DNA of 64,000 bases from a virus. Both the position numbers and the translations under genes were made by a program. Shown in pieces: positions 1 to 6,559 of this stretch (the stretch's first letter is position 1; every line of letters starts with the position of its first letter). Where the stretch lies: positions 1-64,000 of IMG/VR virus record IMGVR_UViG_3300008261_000084; one strand, 5' to 3'. The notes under the pieces are model-generated. The model made no database searches. It was not told the origin of the DNA and was given only the letters and a program-made list of their open reading frames with translations.

Positions 1-114
1 TTCAATGGATACCGTGTAATGATGTCTCAAACAATGCCTGCTATTTGGGTTAAAGATCCAACTAAAGTATTGAAAATTGTTATGAGAAACCCAATCACTG
101 GTGGATCATTCTAA
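1..114 (+). CDS. C-terminal end of a virion protein, possibly the major capsid protein (5' partial)
   Basis: The window opens inside a reading frame in frame 1 that gives 37 residues, ending PITGGSF, before TAA at 112-114. No start is present, so the gene begins upstream. The piece is rich in beta-branched and basic residues (VLKIVMRNP), which would suit the closing strand of an HK97-type capsid P domain. A near-perfect 12-bp terminator follows directly, as expected for a very highly expressed gene. In crAss-like phages the capsid gene precedes a block of small virion genes and the neck genes, which matches what comes next. The identity is inferred from context; the fragment is too short to identify by itself. 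Confidence 0.5.
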   Translation, partial: FNGYRVMMSQTMPAIWVKDPTKVLKIVMRNPITGGSF

Positions 115-125
115 CAATACCTAGG

Positions 126-162
126 ATAGGTAGAGGATTAATTTCCTCTACCTATTTTTTTT
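126..162 (+). terminator. Rho-independent terminator
   Basis: A perfect 12-bp inverted repeat (126-137 with 144-155) has a 6-base loop TTAATT and runs into eight T residues at 155-162. It lies 12 bases after the stop of the upstream virion gene. It is the strongest hairpin/T-tract I noticed in the window and would cap that gene's transcript or cut read-through into the small-protein block. Confidence 0.9.
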
Positions 163-196
163 AATTAAATTTACAAAAACAAAAACCAACAAAACA

Positions 197-1168
197 ATGG
201 AAAATTTCACAATGGTTGAGACCGGAAAGGGCTCAGTTAAAAAAACAGCTATTGCTGTAAGACCTTACTTTGACAGCTCTGCATCTAACATGGGATTAGA
301 AGAGTATGGAATGAGTTTATTTGATGGAGTAACACACAATGAGCAACTTGCTTGTTTAGACAACAATGGTGTTGTAAGATACGTTACTGGATTGAATGAG
401 TTTGCTCCGGAAATCAAACTACTTCCTACCCAAGACAAAGAAGCTAGAATAAGAGAGATAAGAGTTGCAGTTGCAGATTTAGAACAAGAGTTAGCTGCAA
501 ATGTAATTGATATTGAAGATAAAGAATTTTGGAATAAGGTTATTTTATTAAAACCTAACAACTCAGAATTTTGGAATAAAATTTCTATGTCATGTGGTAA
601 TGATCCTGTATTCTTGGATCCTAAAGACCCATATGATAGAATTAAACTTTATGCTATTGAAGCTGGTGGATTCTCATTAGTTGCAAAAAGCTTAGAAGAT
701 GCAAGAGCAAAAGCTGTACCGCCTAAGTTTTATTTAGATAAAGAAGAAGAAACTGTAATGGTTAGAACTGAGTACAAAAAATTACGTAACAAAGCTCTAT
801 CTGAATTGCAAAAATTATTTGACAAAAACAGTACTAAGTTGTTTTACATTGCTAAAGTAGTGGATATCAACAGTACACAATATAGAAAATCTACACCTAA
901 TGATGTAATCTATGAAAACATGGATAATTACATTGCAGGTTTAGGTGGTGAAACCAACAAAGAACGTGCTGCTAAAACCTTTATGGATACAGCAAATATG
1001 GATATGGAAACACTAAAAATTAAATCAATTGTTAGAGATTCCGTATTTTTTAAGTATATTGTTAATAAGGCAGACGGTTATAACAAAGCTGTACAAGCAA
1101 TCAAATCTCCAAAAGGTAAAGTTGGAGGAATTTCTAAAGCACCAAAAAAAGCATCTCCTTGTCACTAA
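197..1168 (+). CDS. Hypothetical virion-region protein, 323 aa
   Basis: I do not recognise a domain. The 323-residue protein is soluble-looking, with no signal peptide or membrane segment. A charged helical stretch lies near residues 78-105 (KEARIREIRVAVADLEQELA), and a short repeat EFWNK(V/I) occurs twice around residues 109-128. The C-terminus is basic and ends KKASPCH. The ATG at 197 follows an A-rich leader (acaaaaaccaacaaaacaatg) typical of the non-Shine-Dalgarno starts in this window. The gene sits between the terminator of the upstream capsid-like gene and a weaker hairpin at its own stop, so it may be a separately tuned unit. Its position suggests a minor capsid or capsid-accessory role, which is inference only. 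Confidence 0.7.
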   Translation: MENFTMVETGKGSVKKTAIAVRPYFDSSASNMGLEEYGMSLFDGVTHNEQLACLDNNGVVRYVTGLNEFAPEIKLLPTQDKEARIREIRVAVADLEQELAANVIDIEDKEFWNKVILLKPNNSEFWNKISMSCGNDPVFLDPKDPYDRIKLYAIEAGGFSLVAKSLEDARAKAVPPKFYLDKEEETVMVRTEYKKLRNKALSELQKLFDKNSTKLFYIAKVVDINSTQYRKSTPNDVIYENMDNYIAGLGGETNKERAAKTFMDTANMDMETLKIKSIVRDSVFFKYIVNKADGYNKAVQAIKSPKGKVGGISKAPKKASPCH

Positions 1169-1178
1169 GGAGATGTTT
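1152..1178 (+). terminator. Hairpin overlapping the stop of the 323-aa gene
   Basis: Nine-base arms 1152-1160 and 1167-1175 (CATCTCCTT / AAGGAGATG) are separated by GTCACT, and TTT followed by an AT-rich stretch comes after. The TAA stop at 1166-1168 lies inside the hairpin. The T tract is short, so it may be a partial terminator or an mRNA 3'-end stabiliser. Confidence 0.55.
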
Positions 1179-1191
1179 AATTTATTTTAAT

Positions 1192-1494
1192 ATGGCAACA
1201 AAGAAAGTAAAAGAAGAAGTTAAGGATGAAGTAGTAAAGAATGTTAAAACTACTAAGAAACCATCATTAAGAAAACCTAGAGTTAAGAAAGTTAAACCTG
1301 TTGAAGTTAAAGAAGAGGTTGAACAAGAAGTATTACCTCAAGTTGAAAACGCTGTGTATGAAGCTACTAAAGCAATTTCTGAACACAAAGAATCAGTTGA
1401 GGAAGTAGTAAATGAAGCTAAAGACTTAACGGTTGAATCAGTATCATTAGCTACTAGAATTAAGTTATTTGTTAAAAAATTATTTAAAAAATAA
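1192..1494 (+). CDS. Small Lys/Glu/Val-rich protein, 100 aa
   Basis: I chose the ATG at 1192 (MATKKVKEEVKD). The frame is open back to a TTG at 1159, but that would overlap the previous gene and its hairpin. The protein is made almost entirely of K, E and V heptad-like segments, with a basic patch KPSLRKPRVKKVKP near residues 23-36, a helical coiled-coil-like middle and a C-terminal amphipathic tail ending LFVKKLFKK. No catalytic motif is visible. It is the first of seven small basic proteins that run to 2892 and are probably co-translated. A virion-packaged DNA-binding or scaffold-like role is possible but unproven. Confidence 0.7.
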   Translation: MATKKVKEEVKDEVVKNVKTTKKPSLRKPRVKKVKPVEVKEEVEQEVLPQVENAVYEATKAISEHKESVEEVVNEAKDLTVESVSLATRIKLFVKKLFKK

Positions 1495-1499
1495 TAGTC

Positions 1500-1721
1500 A
1501 TGGCAATTAAGAAAACAGCAACTGTAAAAATAGCTGCTTCTAAAGAAATGGACAAATGGGAAGTTGAATCTGCTTTGTCTACTTTAAGAAGGGCTGATGA
1601 AATTAGAAAAAACCCTTCAATGATGACTAAAGTTAAGTCATTAGCACAAGAGCAAATTAAAGCTCTAGGAGGTGTTGTTGGAGGAACTGCTAAACCAGTA
1701 AGAACTTTGAAAAGAAAGTAA
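1500..1721 (+). CDS. Small basic helical protein, 73 aa
   Basis: This 73-residue protein starts MAIKKTATVK and has a helical core KWEVESALSTLRRADEIRKN (residues about 19-38) followed by a basic tail ending RTLKRK. It has no Cys, no signal peptide and no membrane segment. Small proteins with a similar KWEVE..L..L.RA.EI core are familiar from large tailed phages, but I know of no assigned function. Its stop codon shares one base with the next start (TAATG at 1719-1723), which implies translational coupling. Confidence 0.7.
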   Translation: MAIKKTATVKIAASKEMDKWEVESALSTLRRADEIRKNPSMMTKVKSLAQEQIKALGGVVGGTAKPVRTLKRK

Positions 1722-1873
1722 TGGCAAAGCAAATGCTAAAAAGAAAAGACGGTAGTGTTTCCCAGAGAGGTCTCTGGGATAACATCCGTGATAATAAAGG
1801 TTCTGAAAAGAAACCTACAGCAGCAATGCTGAAACAAGAGAAAAAGATTAAAGCAACAACAAAAAAGAAATAG
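1721..1873 (+). CDS. Tiny lysine-rich protein, 50 aa
   Basis: The 50-codon frame runs from ATG 1721, overlapping the previous stop, to TAG 1871-1873. It reads MAKQMLKRKDGSVSQRG, then LWDNIRDNKGSEKKP, and ends KATTKKK. RGLWDNI...KKPT..MLKQEKKIK is a pattern I recall from small basic proteins in other large phage virion regions, with no assigned role. The product is highly basic and could bind DNA. The coding sequence contains a perfect 8-bp inverted repeat with a 4-base loop (1760-1779) that may fold in the mRNA. Confidence 0.65.
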   Translation: MAKQMLKRKDGSVSQRGLWDNIRDNKGSEKKPTAAMLKQEKKIKATTKKK

Positions 1874-1875
1874 TC

Positions 1876-2184
1876 ATGGCAAAGTGTATGAAATGTGGTG
1901 GTATGAAATATAAAACAGGAGGTTCTACAATGAAAACTACTGTTGGTTCTGCTTCACCAAAAGGACAAATTTATGGAATTCCTCAAACTGGATCAACAGG
2001 TCCTAATATTAAAGGAATTGACACAGCAAAAAATGGCGGTCCTGTAAAGAAAAAATTAGTTAAAGCGCAGAAAGGTGCTTTTGTACCATATGGTAAAGAA
2101 AGTATTGGTCCTTCTTCTGGTTCATCCATGGGTGCTATGGCAAGAAAAGGTGGTAGTGTTAAATCTAAAACTAAAAAGAAATAG
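1876..2184 (+). CDS. Small Gly/Lys-rich protein with AQKG and KGGSV motifs, 102 aa
   Basis: The protein begins MAKCMKCGGMKYKTGG, with a lone CxxC that could hold half a zinc site. It is otherwise low-complexity Gly/Ser/Lys. Two short motifs recur in several proteins of this window: KAQKG (residues 63-67) and KGGSVKSK near the C-terminus (91-98). No fold is recognisable. It is spaced two bases from its neighbours on each side (TAGTCATGG junctions), so it belongs to the small-protein operon. A virion location is inferred from the shared motifs. Confidence 0.65.
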   Translation: MAKCMKCGGMKYKTGGSTMKTTVGSASPKGQIYGIPQTGSTGPNIKGIDTAKNGGPVKKKLVKAQKGAFVPYGKESIGPSSGSSMGAMARKGGSVKSKTKKK

Positions 2185-2186
2185 TC

Positions 2187-2396
2187 ATGGCTTCTAGAAA
2201 AGTTACAACATCTTGTAAAAACACTAAAGTAAGATCTGCTTCAGGTAAGTGTGTATCTGAAAGACCAAGTTTAAAATCTGGAGGTAACTTAAAAACTGTA
2301 CCTGCTGATAAAACAGGTTTATCTAAATTACCTACAGCTGTTAGAAATAAAATGGGTTATAAAAAATCCGGTGGTGCAACTAAGAAAATGTGCTAG
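2187..2396 (+). CDS. Small basic Cys-containing protein, 69 aa
   Basis: This 69-residue protein starts MASRKVTTSCKNTKVRS, has a second Cys at about residue 23 (SGKCVSE) and ends with a terminal Cys (TKKMC). Two Ser-Gly-Gly turns (LKSGGNLK and KKSGGATK) resemble the KGG motifs of its neighbours. There is no recognisable domain. The TAG stop is followed after two bases by the next ATG. Its function is unknown; composition and position suggest a minor virion or DNA-associated protein. Confidence 0.6.
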   Translation: MASRKVTTSCKNTKVRSASGKCVSERPSLKSGGNLKTVPADKTGLSKLPTAVRNKMGYKKSGGATKKMC

Positions 2397-2398
2397 TA

Positions 2399-2545
2399 AT
2401 GGCTGAAAAGAAAGATAAGAATTGGATACAAAAAGCAGTTAACCCTAAACATAAGGGTTACTGTACTCCAATGTCTAAACCTACTTGTACACCAAAGAGA
2501 AAAGCTTTGGCAAAGACATTTAAAGTAATGGCTAAAAAGAAATAA
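2399..2545 (+). CDS. Tiny basic protein with CTP..PTCTPKR motif, 48 aa
   Basis: The 48-codon frame starts at ATG 2399 and stops with TAA at 2543-2545. It has the core NWIQKAVNPKHKGYC, followed by PMSKPTCTPKRKALAKTF, and ends MAKKK. The two Cys residues lie eight apart in a Pro/Lys context. I have seen this small-protein pattern beside capsid genes of large phages, but no function is known to me. It is very basic, which suits DNA or RNA contact inside the capsid. It is tightly packed between neighbours with a two-base gap on each side. Confidence 0.65.
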   Translation: MAEKKDKNWIQKAVNPKHKGYCTPMSKPTCTPKRKALAKTFKVMAKKK

Positions 2546-2547
2546 TT

Positions 2548-2892
2548 ATGAAAAAGAAAGAAACACTTAATCCTATTACTGCTTTTAGAAAAGCTAATGA
2601 AGCTAGAAAAGCTGTAGTAATGAAGTCTTTAAAAAAGGCTCAAGAAGGTATTGCACAAGATACATCTGCAGCACAAACACTTTATAAAAATACAAAACCT
2701 TGGGAAGGAAAAGCTAATTTTAATTCTCCTTTTGATCCTCTTCGTAGTGAAGACCTATACAAAGAAAGTCAAAAGCTGGCGAGTGAGGCTGAAGCTAATA
2801 AAAAGAAGACAGATGGCTTAAATGCAATTTACCCTGGTTACCAGACACCTTTTCAAAAAAAGAAGGGTGGTTCTGTAAAAAGAAAAAAATAA
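2548..2892 (+). CDS. Small protein with AQEG and C-terminal KKKGGSVKRKK, 114 aa
   Basis: A basic helical N-terminus (RKANEARKAVVMKSLKKAQEG) ends in the AQxG motif at residues 31-34. A more polar middle follows, and the C-terminus is KKKGGSVKRKK, almost the same as that of the 102-aa protein upstream. It has no membrane segment or catalytic signature. It closes the small-protein block, and the neck-type gene starts four bases later. The shared tails suggest that several proteins here have the same targeting or processing signal, which is inference. Confidence 0.65.
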   Translation: MKKKETLNPITAFRKANEARKAVVMKSLKKAQEGIAQDTSAAQTLYKNTKPWEGKANFNSPFDPLRSEDLYKESQKLASEAEANKKKTDGLNAIYPGYQTPFQKKKGGSVKRKK

Positions 2893-2895
2893 GAC

Positions 2896-3594
2896 ATGTT
2901 AAACAGCACTATTGAAATAAAGGTAAAACAAAGGCTAAACAAATTAGATAGCCAAGACTATGACAACATTCAATGTTGGCAAATAGTTGAGGCATTTAAT
3001 AAAGCTCAGGTAGAGTGGATAAGAAGACAGCTACATGGCCTTAATGTTCTTAAAGAAGGAGATGAAGCTAGTAACAGAAGAAAAGATGATCTTCAAAGAT
3101 TACTGGTATCTGATAACTTGACTTTAGGAAAAAGAGACCTTTATTATGAAGCATCTTTACCAGGTGATTATTTAGCTTGGAAAAGAGTTGATGTCTATGC
3201 TAATAAAGAATGCTGTGATAAGAGAAAGATGGTAGTATATCTTGCAGAGGAAGATGACTTAGCTTTACTTTTAAGAGACAAGGCTAAAGAACCAAGTTTT
3301 GAGTGGGCTGAAACATTTGCTACTTTAATGAATAATGGTGTAAAGATTTATACCAATAATAAATTTGATATTCCTAATGCATCATTAACTTATTATAGAC
3401 AACCGGTAAGAGTCCAGTTTTTAAATTGCTCAGACCCATACACCGGAGTTGCTTCTACAGCAGATGTATTATGTGAATTCAAAGATGATATTGTAGAACT
3501 AATAATTGATGATGCAGTAAGTATATTGGCAGGAGATATAGAATCAACAAACCAATACTCAAGAAACGCTCAAGCATCTGAAAGAAACAACTAA
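2896..3594 (+). CDS. Probable neck/head-tail connector (ring-type) protein, 232 aa
   Basis: The N-terminal half is helical (EIKVKQRLNKLDSQDYDN, IVEAFNKAQVEWIRRQL, RRKDDLQRLL). The middle is beta-rich with conserved-looking aromatic and Pro residues (YYEASLPGDYLAWKRVDVYA, LTYYRQPVRVQF), and a helical C-terminus follows (IVELIIDDAVSILAGDIES). This layout of a helical arm plus small beta domain fits the adaptor/ring proteins that sit below the portal in short-tailed phages, and similar proteins are conserved in crAss-like genomes near the capsid gene. No portal or terminase lies in this window. The assignment rests on remembered family pattern and position, not on an alignment. Confidence 0.55.
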   Translation: MLNSTIEIKVKQRLNKLDSQDYDNIQCWQIVEAFNKAQVEWIRRQLHGLNVLKEGDEASNRRKDDLQRLLVSDNLTLGKRDLYYEASLPGDYLAWKRVDVYANKECCDKRKMVVYLAEEDDLALLLRDKAKEPSFEWAETFATLMNNGVKIYTNNKFDIPNASLTYYRQPVRVQFLNCSDPYTGVASTADVLCEFKDDIVELIIDDAVSILAGDIESTNQYSRNAQASERNN

Positions 3595-3599
3595 TAATT

Positions 3600-4052
3600 A
3601 TGCAAAGAATGTTAAAGAGACCAGAGGCTACTAAAGCAACTAGCACATATGCTACTGCTCCAGCTAATGGTAATGTAGAATCACTTACTGCAGCTTGTGT
3701 AAGTGAATTAATGAATGCGGCAACTAGTTTCCACAAGTTACATTTAAAAGTAACCGGTACAGGATCCTATGCTGCACACAAAGCACTTAATGATTTGTAT
3801 GATGCATTACCTGGACATGCTGATGATTTAGCAGAAGGTTTCCAAGGGGCAACTGAAAAATTATTATCCTATGGAGAAGCTGCTCCTAGAAAGCTAGATA
3901 CTGTTGCTGACGGTATTGATTATTTAAAAGATATGTGTGATATGGTATGTAAGTTGCAAGATAAAATGCCTTACTCAGAAATAGTAAATGATCTTGACAC
4001 AATCAAATCAACTATGAATTCTGCTAAATACAAATTACTTTTCTTAAAATAA
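3600..4052 (+). CDS. Dps/ferritin-like protein, 150 aa
   Basis: This is a predicted four-helix protein. The segment FHKLHLKVTGTGSYAAHKAL then LNDLYDALPGHADDLAE matches the Dps signature. His48, His60, Asp75 and Glu79 have spacings of 12, 15 and 4 residues, the same as E. coli Dps His51, His63, Asp78 and Glu82, the inter-subunit ferroxidase ligands. The Asp67 equivalent is Asn64. Dps proteins oxidise Fe(II), store iron and coat DNA. Dps-like proteins of unknown role occur in other large phages. At 150 residues it is slightly shorter than typical Dps, with an N-terminal tail that is basic at its start (MQRMLKRPEATK). It lies between the neck-type gene and a major structural gene, so it is probably made late and may be packaged. 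Confidence 0.75.
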   Translation: MQRMLKRPEATKATSTYATAPANGNVESLTAACVSELMNAATSFHKLHLKVTGTGSYAAHKALNDLYDALPGHADDLAEGFQGATEKLLSYGEAAPRKLDTVADGIDYLKDMCDMVCKLQDKMPYSEIVNDLDTIKSTMNSAKYKLLFLK

Positions 4053-4070
4053 TTTTGAATTTATAAAATC

Positions 4071-4090
4071 TTTTACTATATTATATATAG
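4071..4090 (+). promoter_or_regulatory. Candidate late promoter motif (TTTTACTATATTATATATAG)
   Basis: This AT-only core lies 28 bases before the start of the 528-aa structural gene, in a 66-base gap. The ACTATATTAT core recurs in the gaps before the genes at 10902 and 18158, with a looser version before 31140. The following gene ends in its own terminator, so this is a good place for a dedicated promoter. Which polymerase reads it is unknown. Confidence 0.5.
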
Positions 4091-4118
4091 TGTTATTTAT
4101 TAATTAAAACAAAAAACA

Positions 4119-5705
4119 ATGAGTTATTTTAATCATGCGTTTGTTAAGACCTTTGTTGGTGTTAACGCAGCAAATCCTCAAAATGCAGGATTTACATCTA
4201 AAAACCGAGGAGTACTTGGGACACAAGGAAACATTTTGGAAACTGGACAGTTTGCATTTGTTAATCCTAAAAACTGGAAAATCCAAGATACTAACTTTCA
4301 AGGTGACTGTTGCCCATTAATTTTGGCTGCTGGATCTTTGTATTCAAAAGATAAAATTGGACCTTTCCACGGAGGGTATAAAGAGTCTAATAAATCTAAA
4401 GAAATTAATCCTAAGTATGTAAGCAAATTTTATTTTGCTCCTGCTTGTGCTCCATCTAATAATGTGATTCACGTAGGTAGAACTCCATACACAGATGATC
4501 AAGTTCTTGAAGTTTCTATCAACAATTCTGATAGTAACTTAGTTGATGGTGTATATAATGAAATCACTTTTAACGGTGGTAACGGAAATGGATTTATTGG
4601 TAAAGTTACTGTAGAAAATGGTAATGCAATATTAGTAGAGATTGTTAACGGTGGTACAGGTTATAGCGGTGGTAACAACTTATGTATTGACAATAACCAA
4701 ATTCCTTACCAAAATAGTACTAGTTACTCTACAAATGTTTGTATTACTGTACAAAATGCAGGAACTAAAGGAGCTTGTGAAAAAGAATTTTTATGTGGTG
4801 AAACTTATAACTTACGTTTAGATGTTAAAGGTTCTCCAGCAATGAGATTCTTAAATCACAATGCGTACTTGACATTAACTGCTTACACAGGGTGTTGTCC
4901 AGCTGGATCAATTTCTCCAGTAGCAGTTGATTCAACTGAAGTGTTTATCAAATGGGCTCAACAAATTGTTGACTCTCCATTGATCTCTCCATTTGTTTAC
5001 CCAGTTGTTGCAGATGAGAACAATAATTTATGGTACAAACCAGGAACTGATACAAGTTCTTTAAATACTCCTTCTGGATACAATATTGGTGGTACTTGGG
5101 ATAAATATGTATCTCCAGGACATAATGCTGGTGACATGGGTGGATTAATTTTATTTGGTGCTTATGTAGATACTAAATTTGGTGATTGTACTTTCCAAGT
5201 TTCTGATTTCTATGAAAAAGAGCCAGTAAGATTATATGCTTCTGAAACTGACTTAAATGGTGATCCATGTGAATTCCAAGGATTGTGTGTAGTTACTGAG
5301 TGTCAAGGAAGACAAGCAAATGGTTTAGGTGAAACAGTTCTTAGAGATGTAATTCTTTCAGAAAGATATAACCAAAACTTCTTCCACTCTGATTTCCGTA
5401 TCCGTGAGATTACTCAAGGAAACCAAATCTTGAGTGCAATTAACAGATCTGCATCTTACAACAGATTCTTCATCCAACATAATGTTCCACGTTTCAATAA
5501 TCCTACAAGTACTTTTGATAATGATCAATACTTATTGGAAATTATTGTTGATGATTTCATTACTCCAAATAATGGTTTTGGACAAGACTTCACTAACTTT
5601 GTTGAAAGCTGGTTAAGTGGTTGTGGTAACTCATGTTCAGAGCTTGAAATTTTTGAATGTGGTACTGACTGTGAACCATTAGTAGATGTTCCATCTGGAA
5701 TCTAA
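4119..5705 (+). CDS. Probable abundant structural protein, 528 aa
   Basis: The N-terminus MSYFNHAFVKTFVGVNAANP lacks a signal peptide. The body is beta-rich, with paired Cys (DCCPL, GCCPAG, FLCGETY) and conserved-looking blocks: SLYSKDKIGPFHGGY, INPKYVSKFYF, SPAMRFLNH, ETVLRDVILSERYNQNFFH, SDFRIREITQG and VPRFNNPTSTFDNDQYLLEI. I recall this set of blocks from abundant uncharacterised virion-region proteins of Bacteroidota phages but cannot name the function. Residues about 125-185 form a Gly/Asn-rich insert (FNGGNGNGF, VNGGTGYSGG) that resembles a small surface domain. The gene sits alone between a promoter-like motif and a terminator, which suggests a high-copy protein such as a capsid decoration or major tail component. 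Confidence 0.6.
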   Translation: MSYFNHAFVKTFVGVNAANPQNAGFTSKNRGVLGTQGNILETGQFAFVNPKNWKIQDTNFQGDCCPLILAAGSLYSKDKIGPFHGGYKESNKSKEINPKYVSKFYFAPACAPSNNVIHVGRTPYTDDQVLEVSINNSDSNLVDGVYNEITFNGGNGNGFIGKVTVENGNAILVEIVNGGTGYSGGNNLCIDNNQIPYQNSTSYSTNVCITVQNAGTKGACEKEFLCGETYNLRLDVKGSPAMRFLNHNAYLTLTAYTGCCPAGSISPVAVDSTEVFIKWAQQIVDSPLISPFVYPVVADENNNLWYKPGTDTSSLNTPSGYNIGGTWDKYVSPGHNAGDMGGLILFGAYVDTKFGDCTFQVSDFYEKEPVRLYASETDLNGDPCEFQGLCVVTECQGRQANGLGETVLRDVILSERYNQNFFHSDFRIREITQGNQILSAINRSASYNRFFIQHNVPRFNNPTSTFDNDQYLLEIIVDDFITPNNGFGQDFTNFVESWLSGCGNSCSELEIFECGTDCEPLVDVPSGI

Positions 5706-5725
5706 TTAAAAACAAAAACTAAACT

Positions 5726-5763
5726 AAAGGAGAGTGAGAGTGTCAACTCTTCTCTCCTTTTTT
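5726..5763 (+). terminator. Rho-independent terminator after the 528-aa structural gene
   Basis: The outer 9-bp stem is AAAGGAGAG (5726-5734) with CTCTCCTTT (5752-5760). An inner 4-bp stem AGAG/CTCT (5737-5740 with 5747-5750) follows, then a T-rich run from 5758. It lies 20 bases after the stop. Confidence 0.85.
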
Positions 5764-5776
5764 ATTTTAAGGAATT

Positions 5777-6346
5777 ATGGCAAATCATATATTAAGTTTA
5801 GATATACCTACGGTAACAAATACCTGTGTAATGAAGATCTTTGATACTAGTGTGTATCAAACTGAATCTCCTAATATTCCTATTGTATGTCCTACACTGA
5901 CTATTACTGTACCAGGTTTTGGTACGTCAGTAGAAGTTATTGGACAAAAGATGTTAGATTTTGTTGAGACAGGTCATATTAATTTAACGGCTTGTGATCT
6001 TGGATTACAAACTCAAAATTGTGGATCACAGTTAGCAAATATACCAGATGGTATTTATGCAATTAAGTACAGTGTTTCACCAAACAACTTAGTTTTTGCT
6101 GAGTATAATTATTTAAGAATTTCTCAAGCATTAAATAAATATTATAAAGTTTTATGTGGTATTGATTTAGCAGCATGTGATCCTCCAGCAAAGATTAAGG
6201 AGAAACTAGAAAAGCTGAGATTAATAAAAATGTATTTAGAATCTGCTAAGTCAAAAGTAGAATTTTGCCATGAACCACAAAAAGGAATGAGTTTATATAA
6301 CTACGCATTAAAACTTTTGAATAAATTTGAATGTAATAATTGTTAA
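5777..6346 (+). CDS. Conserved-type virion protein with beta N-terminus and helical C-terminus, 189 aa
   Basis: Residues 1-110 look beta-rich (ILSLDIPTVTNTCVMKIFDTS, PTLTITVPGFG, DGIYAIKYSVSPN). Residues 115-189 are helical (KIKEKLEKLRLIKMYLESAK) and end KFECNNC. Cys residues are spread through both parts. I do not recognise a named family. It starts the fibre region, and a Cys-rich mini-protein follows after 19 bases. A beta domain joined to a helical bundle would suit a small attachment or adaptor protein of the fibre apparatus, which is inference. Confidence 0.6.
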   Translation: MANHILSLDIPTVTNTCVMKIFDTSVYQTESPNIPIVCPTLTITVPGFGTSVEVIGQKMLDFVETGHINLTACDLGLQTQNCGSQLANIPDGIYAIKYSVSPNNLVFAEYNYLRISQALNKYYKVLCGIDLAACDPPAKIKEKLEKLRLIKMYLESAKSKVEFCHEPQKGMSLYNYALKLLNKFECNNC

Positions 6347-6365
6347 ATTTTAAAAAACCAACAAA

Positions 6366-6554
6366 ATGAATTGTAATAATTGTAATGCAAAAATGTCTTG
6401 CGGATGTCAAAAGAGAAGAGCAAGTGATGGAACATCTTGTTGTTCAGGATGTTTAGCTTTTTATGAAAAAAAGTTAAAGGCAGAAAAAGAAATAAAAACT
6501 ATCAATGCGCCAAATAATACTTGGGGTGCTGATAGATACACATCAAATAAATAA
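6366..6554 (+). CDS. Cys-rich mini-protein, possible zinc-binding, 62 aa
   Basis: This 62-residue protein has CNNC (3-6), CGC (12-14) and CCSGC (25-29), eight Cys in the first 29 residues. A short charged helix (YEKKLKAEKEIK) and a polar tail follow. The clustered CxxC pairs would suit one or two structural zinc sites. It sits five bases before the large Cys-rich fibre gene, suggesting a joint role in assembling a disulfide- or zinc-stabilised appendage. No named family is recognised. Confidence 0.6.
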   Translation: MNCNNCNAKMSCGCQKRRASDGTSCCSGCLAFYEKKLKAEKEIKTINAPNNTWGADRYTSNK

Positions 6555-6559
6555 ATAAA

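Noticed and set aside
1159-1191. TTG start giving an 11-residue N-terminal extension of the 100-aa protein
   Set aside because: It would begin inside the previous gene and its hairpin, and the ATG at 1192 gives the MATKK start typical of its neighbours.
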